Source: Catellatospora bangladeshensis
GTDB taxonomy: Bacteria; Actinomycetota; Actinomycetes; Mycobacteriales; Micromonosporaceae
NCBI RefSeq assembly: GCF_016862575.1
Contig: NZ_BONF01000033.1
Location: 62,001 to 126,000, forward strand
DNA: 64,000 nt
Direction of reading: 5' to 3'
Shown here: positions 7,719-16,988 of the stretch, in pieces
Layout of the letters: each line of letters begins with the position of its first letter
How positions within the stretch are numbered: the first letter of the stretch is position 1
Position numbers and translations under genes: made by a program
Notes under the pieces: model-generated
Databases searched by the model: none
Told to the model about the DNA's origin: nothing
Seen by the model: only the letters and a program-made list of their open reading frames with translations

Positions 7719-8228
7719 TCAGACGGCGATCGTGACGGCGATGGCGATGCCCGCGAGCAGGGCCGCCGGGGCACCGGCGAGCCAGCCGAGGGCGAGGCCC
7801 ACCGCTCCGGCGCCGTCGCGCGCGGCGGTGCGGCGTACGCCGAGGACGACGACCATCGCGGCGAGCGCCAGCTGGGCCAGTACGGCGCTGAGCACGTAGG
7901 CGACCGTGCCGTCGCTGCCGGGACCGCCGAGCATCACCTTGATCAGCGCGGGCAGGACCGGCAGGGTGACCGCGACCCCGTGCCCGACCAGCGCGAGGCC
8001 GATGCCTGCGCGTACCCGCCGGACCCTGAAACGCCGCCGCTGCACCGGGGTGACGATGCCGTCGCCGACCGCGCCGGTTGCGCCGGTTGCGCTCGGGCGC
8101 GCGGCGTTGGGGAAGACAGCGGCGCCGGTGCCGCCGGGTGCCGGTGGAGTCGAGGCGGGGGTGAACGCCGCGGGGGCGACCGCGGGCCGCCCGGGAGCGA
8201 GTGGTGCCCGGTAGGGGTTGTGGCTCAC
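7719..8228 (-). CDS. Hypothetical membrane protein with proline/alanine-rich N-terminus
   Basis: A 169-aa protein starting at a GTG (complement of 8226-8228) with GAGGG just upstream. Residues 1-50 are rich in Pro and Ala (SHNPYRAPLAPGRPAVAPAA), then a basic stretch (QRRRFRVRRVRAG) leads into three hydrophobic segments: about 71-93, 103-123 and 141-168. The last ends the protein. The N-terminus is probably cytosolic by the positive-inside rule. I recognise no family. It lies downstream of asd on the same strand, separated by a copy of the 53-bp repeat, and may be independently transcribed. Confidence 0.7.
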   Translation of the reverse strand: MSHNPYRAPLAPGRPAVAPAAFTPASTPPAPGGTGAAVFPNAARPSATGATGAVGDGIVTPVQRRRFRVRRVRAGIGLALVGHGVAVTLPVLPALIKVMLGGPGSDGTVAYVLSAVLAQLALAAMVVVLGVRRTAARDGAGAVGLALGWLAGAPAALLAGIAIAVTIAV

Positions 8229-8323
8229 GCCCTCATTGCAGCACCGCGACCGGCCTAAACGGCCTGCCTGCACAGGGTCTTCACAGCACCCGCACACGGC
8301 CCTCGCGGCGCTCCGGCGCCGGG

Positions 8324-8377
8324 CGTTAAGAAGGGCACCTTCTTCTACGCATAGCGTTAAGAAGGTGCCCTTCCTTT
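8324..8377 (-). repeat. 53-bp double-hairpin repeat, copy 1 (downstream of asd)
   Basis: Two palindromic units built on AAGAAGG(GCA or TGC)CCTTCTT flank a short CTATGCGTAG-type spacer. Read on the minus strand, the element starts AAAGGAAGGGCACC only 3 nt after the asd stop. Its two halves can pair into one long hairpin. It is one of nine copies in the window and may act as a transcription terminator. Confidence 0.85.
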
Positions 8378-8380
8378 GGG

Positions 8381-9415
<1,035 letters not shown>

Positions 9416-9505
9416 CTACTCACCGGCGCCGTCCGCCGATCTCACGATCCCGTCATCCGGGCTCCCCACCTGCGTGATCAGCGGCACGCCCCGTGTCGGG
9501 GGACG

Positions 9506-10369
9506 TCAGCCGCGGCCGAGCGTGACGGCGACGGCACCCGCGACCACGCCGAGGGCGGCGAGCAGCCGCCGCCACATGTCGCGCTCGCCGAGCAGCCGGG
9601 CCCCGAGGAACACCACCAGCAGCACGCTGACCTCGCGCAGCGGCGCGACCACGGTCACCGGGGCCATCGTCATCGCGGTCAGCGCCAGCATGTACGCCCC
9701 CGGCGAGCAGATCGCGGTGCCGAACACCTCGCGCCGGTGGTCCCGCCACACCTGCCGCACCCTCGCCCGCTGGCGGATCAGCACCGGTGCCAGCAGCAGC
9801 GCGCGGCCGGTGTCGCCGCCCCAGTTGACCAGGATCGGCGACAGGGCGGCCACCGCCACCGCGTTGCGGTCCCAGAGGGTGTACGCGGCGATGAACACGC
9901 CCACGCCGAGCGCGTAGAAGATCGGGGCGCGCCGCTTGAGCGCGTCCGCGTCGGGCCTGCCGATCAGCGCCACGCTCACCGACAGCGCGAGCGTGCCCGC
10001 CCAGCCGAGCAGGCCGGGGTCCTCGCCGAAGACCGGCACCGCCACCGCGCAGATCAGCACCGGGCCCAGGCCGCGGGCGACCGGGTACACCACCGACAGG
10101 TCGCCGACCGCGTACCCGCGCTGGAGCAGCAGGTAGTAGCCGGTGTGCAGCAGGGCCGCGCCGCCGAGCAGGCCGAGGCTGCCCCAGCCGAGCCGGTCCC
10201 AGCTCGTGACCAGCGCCCAGATCCCGAACGGGGCCCAGATCAGCGCCGCGACGACCGACCAGACGGCGACGAACAGGGTGCCCGCGACGGCGGCGCGTTT
10301 GGACATCAGATTCCAGGTGGCGTGGCACACCACAGAGGCGGCGATCAGGCCGAGAGCCAGCGGCGACAT
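9506..10369 (-). CDS. EamA/DMT-family transporter
   Basis: A 287-aa membrane protein with about ten hydrophobic segments in two EamA repeats. The first begins LALGLIAASVVCHATWNLMSKRAA (residues 4-27), the usual opening of DMT transporters. The second half begins near residue 145 (PIFYALGVGVFIAAYTLWDR), and PLREVSVLLVVFLGARLLGE in the last quarter is the conserved C-terminal EamA signature. Such proteins export metabolites or amino acids; the substrate cannot be read. The ATG (complement of 10367-10369) lies 2 nt after the stop of the upstream phosphodiesterase gene, so the two are translationally coupled. Confidence 0.9.
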   Translation of the reverse strand: MSPLALGLIAASVVCHATWNLMSKRAAVAGTLFVAVWSVVAALIWAPFGIWALVTSWDRLGWGSLGLLGGAALLHTGYYLLLQRGYAVGDLSVVYPVARGLGPVLICAVAVPVFGEDPGLLGWAGTLALSVSVALIGRPDADALKRRAPIFYALGVGVFIAAYTLWDRNAVAVAALSPILVNWGGDTGRALLLAPVLIRQRARVRQVWRDHRREVFGTAICSPGAYMLALTAMTMAPVTVVAPLREVSVLLVVFLGARLLGERDMWRRLLAALGVVAGAVAVTLGRG

Positions 10370-10371
10370 GG

Positions 10372-11250
10372 TCAGACCCCGGCCGGGGCGGGGACGGCCG
10401 CGACGGCGGCGCTCGGCGCGGCCGGGCGGTGAACCAGCAGCGAGACGCCCGCGAGATGGCTCTCGTGGCGCAGGTCCTGGCCGAGCACGTCGAGCACGGT
10501 CGGGGCGACCGACACGTGGCTCACCCCGGTGGGGGCCTGCGGCCCGATGCCCGCGCCGCAGGCCGCGAGCCACGCGGTGCGCTCCCAGCGGGTACGCCCG
10601 CCGTGGCCGCCCTCGTCGCGGTGCCCGTGATCGGTGACCACGAGGAACGTCCACCGCTCGGCGGCGAAGCCGGGACGGGCGCGCACCGCGGCGAGCACCT
10701 GGCCGAGGCGGCGGTCCGCCCGCTCGACCGCGGCCGTGTACTCCGGGCCGGTGCCCAGCTCGTGCGCGACCTCGTCGGGCTCGCCGAGATACACGAACGC
10801 GGCGTCGAAGCCGCCCGTGCCGAGCGCGCGGGCCGCGTCGTCGGCGACGTCCTGGTCGGCGCGGTCGTGGCCGAGCGCGTGCCCGTCGGCGTACGCCAGG
10901 CGGGTCGGCGCGGCGAACAGCGGGCCGCCGTGCTCGGTGGTGACCAGCGGCGACCAGGTCGCCCCGACGTACGTGGCGAAGCCGCGGCGCTTGGCGGTCG
11001 TGAACACGTCCGGGAACGCGGCCAGCCGGTGCCCGGCGAACACGTTGCCGTGGATGCCGTGCACCCGCGGCCACAGCCCGGTCGCCACCGACGCCCAGGT
11101 CGGCCCGGACAGGGTCGGCGCGTCCTCGCTCAGCTCGAACCCGGCCAGCCAGCCCGCCGCCTCGACCGCGTCCAGGTGCGGCGTGCGCGCGGCGCGCAGC
11201 GTGTCCAGGCGTACGCCGTCGATCCCGACCACGAGGATGTGCCCGGTCAT
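10372..11250 (-). CDS. Alkaline phosphatase superfamily / type I phosphodiesterase-like hydrolase
   Basis: A 292-aa protein. It opens MTGHILVVGIDGVRLDTL, with a metal-binding aspartate in the GIDG motif. The nucleophile region is DAPTLSGPTWASVATGLWPRVHGIHGN (about residues 43-69), where the Thr or Ser of the TLSGPTW stretch is the expected nucleophile. FLVVTDHGHRDEGGHGG (about 201-217) supplies the second Asp/His metal site. This is the nucleotide pyrophosphatase/phosphodiesterase pattern. No signal peptide is visible, so it should act in the cytosol. The ATG (complement of 11248-11250) has GAGGCGAG upstream. It is tightly coupled to the downstream EamA gene and follows the GH13 gene by 67 bp. 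Confidence 0.85.
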   Translation of the reverse strand: MTGHILVVGIDGVRLDTLRAARTPHLDAVEAAGWLAGFELSEDAPTLSGPTWASVATGLWPRVHGIHGNVFAGHRLAAFPDVFTTAKRRGFATYVGATWSPLVTTEHGGPLFAAPTRLAYADGHALGHDRADQDVADDAARALGTGGFDAAFVYLGEPDEVAHELGTGPEYTAAVERADRRLGQVLAAVRARPGFAAERWTFLVVTDHGHRDEGGHGGRTRWERTAWLAACGAGIGPQAPTGVSHVSVAPTVLDVLGQDLRHESHLAGVSLLVHRPAAPSAAVAAVPAPAGV

Positions 11251-11256
11251 GCGCTC

Positions 11257-11319
11257 GCCTCGCTGCGCTCGGCTCCCGCACGACGGACCGTGCCGATGAT
11301 TCGCTCGCTGCGCTCGCTC
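11257..11319 (-). repeat. Junction repeats between GH13 and phosphodiesterase genes
   Basis: This linker holds two related GAGCG(C)AGCGAG(G/C) palindromic words, at 11257-11276 and 11302-11319, the second touching the stop of the GH13 gene. The first is the reverse complement, with one mismatch, of the 20-mer at 5385-5404. Confidence 0.55.
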
Positions 11320-12937
11320 ATGCGACACGCAGCCAGACGGCGGTGTTCGGGGCCACGTGCAGGTCCTCCAGGGGATCGCTGGTGAGCAGGACGTACTCGT
11401 ACGGCGGCAGCGGCACCGCCGTGTCGCCGAGGTTGACCAGGCAGGCGAAGCCGTCACCGCGGCGGAAGTGCAGCACGCCGTCCGGGGCGGTCAGCCAGGT
11501 GAGCGTGCCGTCGCCGAGGTCGGGCTCGGTGCGGCGCAGGTGCAGCGCGCGCCGGTACAGCTCCAGCGTGGAGCGGCGGTCGCCGGTCTGCGCGGCGGCT
11601 GACAGCCCGGCCCAGCTCGCGGGCTGCGGCAGCCACGGCGCGGCGGCCGCGCCGTCCGGGCTGAACCCGTACGGCGCGGCGTCCCCGGACCACGGCAGCG
11701 GCACCCGGCAGCCGTCCCGGCCCCGGTCGGTGTACCCGGACCGGGGCCAGCGCGGGTCCTGCAGCAGCGCCTCCGGGATGTCCTCGACCTCGGGCAGCCC
11801 CAGCTCCTCACCCTGGTAGAGGTACGCCGAGCCGGGCAGCGCCAGGCTGAGCAGCGCGGCGGCGCGGGCGCGCCGGGTGCCGAGGGCGAGGTCGCTGGGC
11901 ATCGTGTGCTTCGCGTCGTCGAACGAGTGCGCGGTGCGCGCCCGGCCGTAGCGGGTGACGTGGCGTACCACGTCGTGATTGGACAGCACCCACGTCGCGG
12001 GTGCGCCGACCAGCGCGTGCGTGGCCAGGGTCAGGTCGATGACGTACCGGAACGCGGCGGCGTCCCAGGGGCAGGACAGGAACGGGAAGTTGAAGCCGGT
12101 GTGCAGCTCGTCCGGGCGCAGGTAGCGGGTGAACCGGACGGGGTCGTCGTCCCACAGCTCACCGACGAACACCCCGCGCTGCGGGTACGAGTCGGCGATC
12201 TTCCGCCAGGACCGGTAGATGTCGTGCACGCCCTCCTGATCGCGCCACGGGCGGATCGCCTCCGCCGGCAGCGGCCCCGCGTCCGGCAGCGCCGGGTCCT
12301 TCACCAGGTGGTCGGCGACGTCGATGCGGAACCCGTCCACCCCGCGGTCGAGCCAGAACCGCAGCGTCGTCTCGAAGTCCCGGCCCACGGCGGGATGGTC
12401 CCAGTTCCAGTCGGGCTGCTCGGGGGCGAACATGTGCAGGAACCACTCGCCGTCGTCGGCGCGGGTCCAGGCCGGGCCGCCGAAGTGCGACGTCCAGTCG
12501 TTGGGGGGCAGCTCGCCGTGCTCGCCCCGGCCGGGCCGGAACCAGAACAGCGCCCGCTCCGGCGAGGCCGGCCCCGCCGCGAGCGCCGCCTGGAAGCGCG
12601 GGTGCCGGTCGGAGCAGTGGTTGGGCACGATGTCGACGATGATCCGCAGCCGGTGCGCGTGCGCCTGCGCGATCAGCTCCTCGGCCTGCGCCAGCGTGCC
12701 GAACAGCGGATCGATGTCCCGGTAGTCGGCCACGTCATAGCCGGCGTCGGCCATCGGCGAGACGTACCACGGGCTCAGCCAGATCGCGTCCACGCCGAGA
12801 TCGCGCAGGTACGGCAGGCGCTCGTGCAGGCCGGTGAGGTCGCCGACGCCGTCGCCGTTCCCGTCGGCGAAGCTGCGCGGATACACCTGGTAGATGACGG
12901 CGTCGCGCCACCAGGGGCGGTCGGGGCGTGCGGACAT
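11318..12937 (-). CDS. GH13 alpha-glucosidase (oligo-1,6-glucosidase/maltase type)
   Basis: A 539-aa cytosolic glycoside hydrolase cleaving terminal alpha-glucosidic bonds of malto- or isomalto-oligosaccharides. GH13 regions are all visible: DIVPNH (residues 102-107), GFRIDVADH with the nucleophile D206, the acid/base E260 in VFVGELW, and SNHD with D322. The N-terminal PWWRDAVIYQVYPRSFADGNGDGVGDL is the classical start of this subfamily. The ATG is the complement of 12935-12937, with GGAG upstream; an in-frame extension to 13021 lies over the operator-like region and was rejected. A GTAAACGTTTTC operator-like box 41 bp upstream suggests LacI-family control. The phosphodiesterase and EamA genes follow on the same strand. 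Confidence 0.93.
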   Translation of the reverse strand: MSARPDRPWWRDAVIYQVYPRSFADGNGDGVGDLTGLHERLPYLRDLGVDAIWLSPWYVSPMADAGYDVADYRDIDPLFGTLAQAEELIAQAHAHRLRIIVDIVPNHCSDRHPRFQAALAAGPASPERALFWFRPGRGEHGELPPNDWTSHFGGPAWTRADDGEWFLHMFAPEQPDWNWDHPAVGRDFETTLRFWLDRGVDGFRIDVADHLVKDPALPDAGPLPAEAIRPWRDQEGVHDIYRSWRKIADSYPQRGVFVGELWDDDPVRFTRYLRPDELHTGFNFPFLSCPWDAAAFRYVIDLTLATHALVGAPATWVLSNHDVVRHVTRYGRARTAHSFDDAKHTMPSDLALGTRRARAAALLSLALPGSAYLYQGEELGLPEVEDIPEALLQDPRWPRSGYTDRGRDGCRVPLPWSGDAAPYGFSPDGAAAAPWLPQPASWAGLSAAAQTGDRRSTLELYRRALHLRRTEPDLGDGTLTWLTAPDGVLHFRRGDGFACLVNLGDTAVPLPPYEYVLLTSDPLEDLHVAPNTAVWLRVA

Positions 12938-12977
12938 GCTGGCTCCGTGGGTGAGGTGGGGCCTGTGGAAACGCGAT

Positions 12978-12993
12978 GGTAAACGTTTTCCGT
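12978..12993 (-). promoter_or_regulatory. LacI-type operator-like box before GH13 gene
   Basis: GTAAACGTTTTC (12979-12990) is an imperfect palindrome centred on CG, the core typical of LacI/GalR operators. It lies about 41 bp upstream of the GH13 start. It is distinct from the GAGCGCTC-type CebR boxes at 32.7-32.8 kb, so a different regulator (MalR/AglR-like, not in this window) is likely. Confidence 0.5.
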
Positions 12994-13043
12994 GCGGCCG
13001 AACACTACCGGCCCCACTCACCAGCGGTCAACGGCGGACGGCC

Positions 13044-14147
13044 TCAGGAGTGGAGGGCGAGCAGGGCGCGGACGCGGTCGACGGGCAGGCCCTCCGACGA
13101 GTTGCCGCCGCGCCCGACCACCGTCGGGGCGTTGAGGAGGCTGTTCAGGACGCTCTCCTCGGTGGCCTCGACGGCGGCGGCGAAGAACGGGTCCAGGGCG
13201 CGGCCCTGCAGCGCGGGCACGGCCGGGGTGGTGCCGCGCGGGGCGCGCAGTCCGGTGGCCAGGGCGAGGAAGATCTCGCCGCTGGCGTGGTGCGCGGTCG
13301 AGCCGGTGCGGGCCAGCCCGAGCCCGGCGCGGCGGGCCAGGCGCTGGCAGCCCGCCGGATCGATGGGCGCGTCGGTGATCACGATGACGATGCAGGAGCC
13401 CGCCGGTGGCGCGGTCGGCGCGGGGGCGGGCGGCAGCAGCTGGCCGACCGGGACGCCCGCGACGGTGAGGCGGCCGCGCTCGCCGAAGTTGGTCATCGCG
13501 AGCACGCCCACGGTGTGGCCCGAGGGCAGCACGCGCGACGCGGTGCCGATACCCCCCTTGAAGCCCAGGCAGCTCATGCCGGTGCCCGCGCCGACCGCGC
13601 CCTCGGCTGGCGGCTGCGGAGCGTCGCCCGCCGCGCGGTCGGCTCCGGCGCGCGCGGCGGCGTCCCGCGCGGCGGTCAGCGCCTTGGCCACGTCGTCGCG
13701 GGTCACCTGCATGCGGCGGGACTCGGACAGGAAGCTGTCGTCGCACTCGGCGACCACCGGGATGATCACGTCGTCGTCGCCGATCGCGGGCTCCTCGGCC
13801 ATGAGCAGCTCGCACGCCGCGTCGTACACCCGGCCGAGCTGCATGGTGGAGGTCAGGAAGATCGGCGTCTCGGCCAGGCCCCACTCCTGTGCGGACAGGA
13901 AGCCGGTGCACTCGCCCGCGCCGTTGAGGACCGCGCCCCCCGCCGGGATCGGCTCCCGGAACGCGTTGCCGCCCGGGTCGACGACCGTGACGCCGGTACG
14001 CGCGACGCCACGCCCGGCCGGCGGAGGCTCCTCGTCGCGCCACACGGTGGCGTGCCCGACGCCCACCCCCGGCACGTCGAGGATGGAGCCGCTGGGGCCG
14101 CTGGGCAGGGAGCCGATGGTGATCCCGAGATCGGAGACGCGAGGCAT
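13044..14147 (-). CDS. P1 family peptidase (DmpA/S58 aminopeptidase)
   Basis: A 367-aa member of the N-terminal-nucleophile hydrolases that includes DmpA D-aminopeptidase. It opens ITIGSLPSGPSGSILDVPGVGVGH, the family start. The autocleavage site is clear: PPAG|SCIVIVITDAPI puts the glycine at residue 250 and the nucleophile at S251, matching the Gly249-Ser250 site known in DmpA. CLGFKGGIGTASRVL (about 193-207) and LAMTNFGERGRL are also conserved. Family members cleave N-terminal residues from peptides, amides or esters. It diverges from the HDAC-like gene with a symmetric palindrome (14160-14177) just outside its start codon. Confidence 0.92.
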   Translation of the reverse strand: MPRVSDLGITIGSLPSGPSGSILDVPGVGVGHATVWRDEEPPPAGRGVARTGVTVVDPGGNAFREPIPAGGAVLNGAGECTGFLSAQEWGLAETPIFLTSTMQLGRVYDAACELLMAEEPAIGDDDVIIPVVAECDDSFLSESRRMQVTRDDVAKALTAARDAAARAGADRAAGDAPQPPAEGAVGAGTGMSCLGFKGGIGTASRVLPSGHTVGVLAMTNFGERGRLTVAGVPVGQLLPPAPAPTAPPAGSCIVIVITDAPIDPAGCQRLARRAGLGLARTGSTAHHASGEIFLALATGLRAPRGTTPAVPALQGRALDPFFAAAVEATEESVLNSLLNAPTVVGRGGNSSEGLPVDRVRALLALHS

Positions 14148-14159
14148 GGGCGCAGCCTA

Positions 14160-14177
14160 ACTGAGTCTCGACTCAGT
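14160..14177. promoter_or_regulatory. ACTGAGTC-TC-GACTCAGT palindrome in divergent promoter region
   Basis: Two perfect 8-bp arms separated by TC lie 13 bp before the P1 peptidase start codon and 44 bp before the HDAC-like start. The size and symmetry fit an operator for a dimeric repressor that could control both divergent genes. No regulator gene is adjacent. Confidence 0.5.
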
Positions 14178-14221
14178 AACGATCGCCGTGCCGGAGCTGC
14201 GCGGGCTGGCATCATGCCGGG

Positions 14222-15286
14222 ATGGCGAAGCTGGACCTGCCCGTGGTGTGGAGCGACGAGGTGCTGCGGCACGTGCCCGGCGCCGAGATCTGGATCGGCG
14301 TCCGCACCCCCGGCACGGAGCTGCCCGAACGCGCCACGGTGCTGCGCTCCGCGCTGGTCGCGGCGGGCGCGCGGCTGGTCGAGGCCCGGCCGCTCGGCGA
14401 CGACCTGCTCGCGCAGGCGCACTCGCCCGAGCTGCTGGCCCATCTCGCCGGGGTCTACGGCCAGTGGACCGAGGGCGGCTACCTCGAGTACACCGACCGC
14501 GTGACGCCGTACGTCTTCCCGACCCCGGCGATGCTGGAAGGGCTGCCGGTGCGTACGCCCACGGCCACGCACGCGCGGGCGGGGCAGTTCTGCTACGACA
14601 CGATGACCCTGGTCGGGCCGGGCACCTGGCCCGCGGCACGGGCCGCCGCGCACGCCGCCGCCACCGCGGCCGACCTGGTCGCCGCGGGGGAGCGGGCCGC
14701 GTACGCCCTCTGCCGTCCGCCCGGCCACCACGCGACCCGCACCGGCTTCGGCGGCTCGTGCTACCTGAACAACGCGGCGGTGGCGGTGCTGGCGCTGCGG
14801 CGCGCGGGCGTGGCCCGGGTCGCGGTGGTCGATGTGGACGCCCATCACGGTAACGGCACCCAGTCCATCTTCTACGACCGCGCCGACGTGCTGTACACGT
14901 CCGTGCACGTGGACCCGGGGGCGGGCTGGTTCCCGCACTACGCCGGGTTCGGCGACGAGACCGGCACCGGCGCGGGCGAGGGCGCGAACCTCAATGTGCC
15001 GCTCGCCCCCGGCACCGGCGACGCCGGCTGGCTGGCCGGGGTTCGCCGCCTGGTCGAGTTCATCGGCGACCGCGCCGACGCCGTCGTGCTCTCCCTCGGC
15101 GTCGACGCCGCCCAGGACGACCCCGAAAGCCCGCTCCAGGTCACCGAGGACGGCTACGCGCACACCGGCGCCCTGGTCCGCGACCTGGGCCTGCCCGTCG
15201 TCGCCGTCCACGAGGGCGGCTACCACCTCCCCACCCTCGGCCCCCTCACCGTAGCCACCCTGGCGGGCGTGACGGGAACCCGCTAA
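14222..15286 (+). CDS. Histone deacetylase superfamily amidohydrolase (acetylpolyamine amidohydrolase-like)
   Basis: A 354-aa zinc deacetylase. RPPGHHA places the catalytic His pair at residues 169-170; DVDAHHGNGTQ (204-214) gives the zinc ligands D206 and H208; SLGVDAAQDDPESPL supplies the third zinc aspartate. GGSCYLNNAAVA and HEGGYH are further family motifs. The long insertion before the HH motif (about 85-125, ending ARAGQFCYDTMTLVGPGTW) resembles bacterial acetylpolyamine amidohydrolases more than AcuC. The likely reaction is removal of acetyl groups from small amines or polyamines in the cytosol. It is divergent from the P1 peptidase gene. Confidence 0.9.
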   Translation: MAKLDLPVVWSDEVLRHVPGAEIWIGVRTPGTELPERATVLRSALVAAGARLVEARPLGDDLLAQAHSPELLAHLAGVYGQWTEGGYLEYTDRVTPYVFPTPAMLEGLPVRTPTATHARAGQFCYDTMTLVGPGTWPAARAAAHAAATAADLVAAGERAAYALCRPPGHHATRTGFGGSCYLNNAAVAVLALRRAGVARVAVVDVDAHHGNGTQSIFYDRADVLYTSVHVDPGAGWFPHYAGFGDETGTGAGEGANLNVPLAPGTGDAGWLAGVRRLVEFIGDRADAVVLSLGVDAAQDDPESPLQVTEDGYAHTGALVRDLGLPVVAVHEGGYHLPTLGPLTVATLAGVTGTR

Positions 15287-15292
15287 CCTCAC

Positions 15293-15310
15293 GCGGAAAG
15301 CGCTTACCGC
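15293..15310. promoter_or_regulatory. LacI-type operator-like box (AAGCGCTT core)
   Basis: GCGGaAAGCGCTTaCCGC is a palindrome with two mismatched positions and the GCGC centre seen in CebR-type boxes. It lies just after the HDAC-like stop, 141 bp before the DUF6807-like gene. It could belong to the promoter of that gene. Confidence 0.4.
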
Positions 15311-15358
15311 ACCGCGTCGCGCTCGGCGTCGCGACGCGTCGGCGCGTTTGATCGCGTC

Positions 15359-15425
15359 GATCTTGCGCGAACTGTTAGGGATATGTCCTTATTGGGCGTG
15401 TCGCACCCACAGTTCACGCAAGATC
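15359..15425. repeat. GATC-type intergenic palindrome (GCGACAC core), copy b
   Basis: Arms at 15359-15375 and 15409-15425 (GATCTTGCGCGAACTGT against its complement) match at 16 of 17 positions. The spacer contains GTTAGGGATATG and GCGTGTCGC (15396-15404). The whole element is repeated in opposite orientation at 37433-37507, so it is a dispersed repeat. It sits 26 bp before the start of the DUF6807-like gene. Confidence 0.75.
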
Positions 15426-15450
15426 GGCGCCGTAGTGGAGGGTGGGCGGC

Positions 15451-16242
15451 GTGGAGTTGAAGCTGACGGTGGCGGGGCGGGTTGTGGGGGAGTATCGCGA
15501 CGGGGTGGGGGTGGAGCGGAGCCTGGGGGTGCGGCCGTATCTGCATCCTTTGCGGACACTCGCCGGGACCGTGGTGAGCGATGCGTTTCCTGAGGATCAT
15601 CGGTGGCATCTGGGGTTGTCGCTGGCGGTGCAGGACGTGAACCGGAACAACCTGTGGGGTGGGCGCACCTATGTGCGGGACCGGGGGTACACCTGGCTCG
15701 ACGATCATGGGGCGATCACTTCGGAGGGGTTCGACGAGGTGCGGGCGGACGGGTTCGTGGAGCGGCTGGCGTGGCGGGGGGCCGACGGGAAGGTGCTGCT
15801 GCGGGAGCGGCGGACGGTGGCGGCGGCTCATCTCGACGAGCGGGCGTGGGTGCTGGAGCTCGGGTGGGAGCTGAGCGCCGAGGAGGAGGTCGTGCTGGGC
15901 AGCCCGGCGACGAACGGGCGGCCGGGCGGAGCCGGGTACGGCGGGTGCTTCTGGCGGGTGGCGCCGGGGGCGAACCTGGGGCTCAGCGCGGGGGAGCTGA
16001 GCGGCGAGGAGCAGGTGAACGGGAGTGTTGAGCCCGAGCTGGTGTGGCGGGGCGAGTCGGGCGGGGCGGCGTACACCCTCGTGTTCTCGGGGCTCGGCGA
16101 CGGGGACCGCTGGTTCGTGCGGACCAGCGAGGGCGCGACCGGGTATCCGGGGGTGTGCCAGGCGTGGGCGTACGAGCAGCCGCGCGTGATCGGGGCGGGG
16201 GAGACCCGCACCGGTTCGCTGCGGGTGGTGATCAGCGACTGA
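15451..16242 (+). CDS. PmoA-like / DUF6807 family protein
   Basis: A 263-aa protein with the motifs of the family annotated PmoA-like or DUF6807: RPYLHPLRTLAGTVVSD near the N-terminus, FPEDHRWHLGL (with HRWH), then NGRPGGAGYGGCFWRV and a tail ending TRTGSLRVVISD. The name refers to an annotation link with methane oxygenase and should not be taken as function. In other actinomycetes these genes are often found with sugar dehydrogenases and LacI regulators. The GTG at 15451 is preferred because GGAGGG at 15437-15442 lies 9 nt upstream; a GTG at 15442 overlaps that site. It converges on a TetR gene 3 bp away. Confidence 0.72.
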   Translation: MELKLTVAGRVVGEYRDGVGVERSLGVRPYLHPLRTLAGTVVSDAFPEDHRWHLGLSLAVQDVNRNNLWGGRTYVRDRGYTWLDDHGAITSEGFDEVRADGFVERLAWRGADGKVLLRERRTVAAAHLDERAWVLELGWELSAEEEVVLGSPATNGRPGGAGYGGCFWRVAPGANLGLSAGELSGEEQVNGSVEPELVWRGESGGAAYTLVFSGLGDGDRWFVRTSEGATGYPGVCQAWAYEQPRVIGAGETRTGSLRVVISD

Positions 16243-16245
16243 GGG

Positions 16246-16848
16246 TCAGGCGAGCGCGGCGGGGTCGAGGCCGACCTCGCGGGCGGCGACCATGCGCATC
16301 CAGTCGAAGGCCTGCTTGCGGGAGATCGCCTTCTCGTGCACGGTGAGCTGCACCGCGAGGCCGTCGATGATGGCGTTGATGCGCCACGCCGCGCCGGCCG
16401 GGTCGTCGCAGGTGAACGAGCCGTCGGCGACCCCGGCGGCGATGACCTCGGTGAGGCCCTCCTTCCACCGCAGGTCCATCCGGCGCGACACCTTCTCCAG
16501 TTCGGGGGTGCGCAGCGCCTCCGACCAGCCGTCGATCCACATCATCCAGGACTTGGAGCGGCCGGTCGGGGCGAGCAGCTTGACCAGCCGCTTGAGCTTC
16601 TCCACCGAGGACGCGTTGGAGCTGATCACCGAGTGGAGCCGGGCCAGGTCCTGGTCGGCGGCGTACGCGAACGCCTGCGAGAGCAGGGCGTCCTTGCTGG
16701 TGAAGTGGTAGAAGACGAGCGCCTGGCTGACCCCGGCCGCCTTGGCGACGTCGGCGGTGCGGGTGTTGGCGAAACCGCGCTCGACGATCACGTCCACCGC
16801 GGTCCGCAGCAGCGCATCGAGGCGCACTTCGGCAGTACGTCGTGCCAC
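16246..16848 (-). CDS. TetR family transcriptional regulator
   Basis: A 200-aa repressor-type protein. The N-terminal helix-turn-helix reads ADVAKAAGVSQALVFYHF (about residues 32-49) after ALLRTAVDVIVERGFANTRT. The C-terminal half, with WMMWIDGWSEALRTPELEKVSRRMDLRWKEGL, resembles the BetI-type ligand domain. The ATG lies at the complement of 16846-16848. The MFS gene 140 bp upstream on the same strand is a plausible target, through the palindrome at 18515-18532, since the TetR gene itself has no clear palindrome in its own leader except the 75-bp repeat. Confidence 0.9.
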   Translation of the reverse strand: MARRTAEVRLDALLRTAVDVIVERGFANTRTADVAKAAGVSQALVFYHFTSKDALLSQAFAYAADQDLARLHSVISSNASSVEKLKRLVKLLAPTGRSKSWMMWIDGWSEALRTPELEKVSRRMDLRWKEGLTEVIAAGVADGSFTCDDPAGAAWRINAIIDGLAVQLTVHEKAISRKQAFDWMRMVAAREVGLDPAALA

Positions 16849-16904
16849 CGCTGAACCCTAACCCACCCCCGCCCGTCCCCCACCATCCGCCGACCGCCCC
16901 GGAT

Positions 16905-16979
16905 GATCGTCCGACCTGTCAGGCACATGGGCGAACGAGCGCTCAAGATACGCCCAGGTGCCGGGCAAGTCGGATGATC
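16905..16979. repeat. 75-bp inverted repeat family, copy A
   Basis: Left arm 16905-16933 and right arm 16951-16979 are imperfect 29-bp complements (GATCGTCCGACCTGTCAGGC start). The 17-nt spacer is AACGAGCGCTCAAGATA. Related copies are at 29636-29710 and 57244-57318. It lies between the MFS stop and the TetR start, so it could end the MFS transcript. Confidence 0.8.
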
Positions 16980-16988
16980 GACGTGTGC

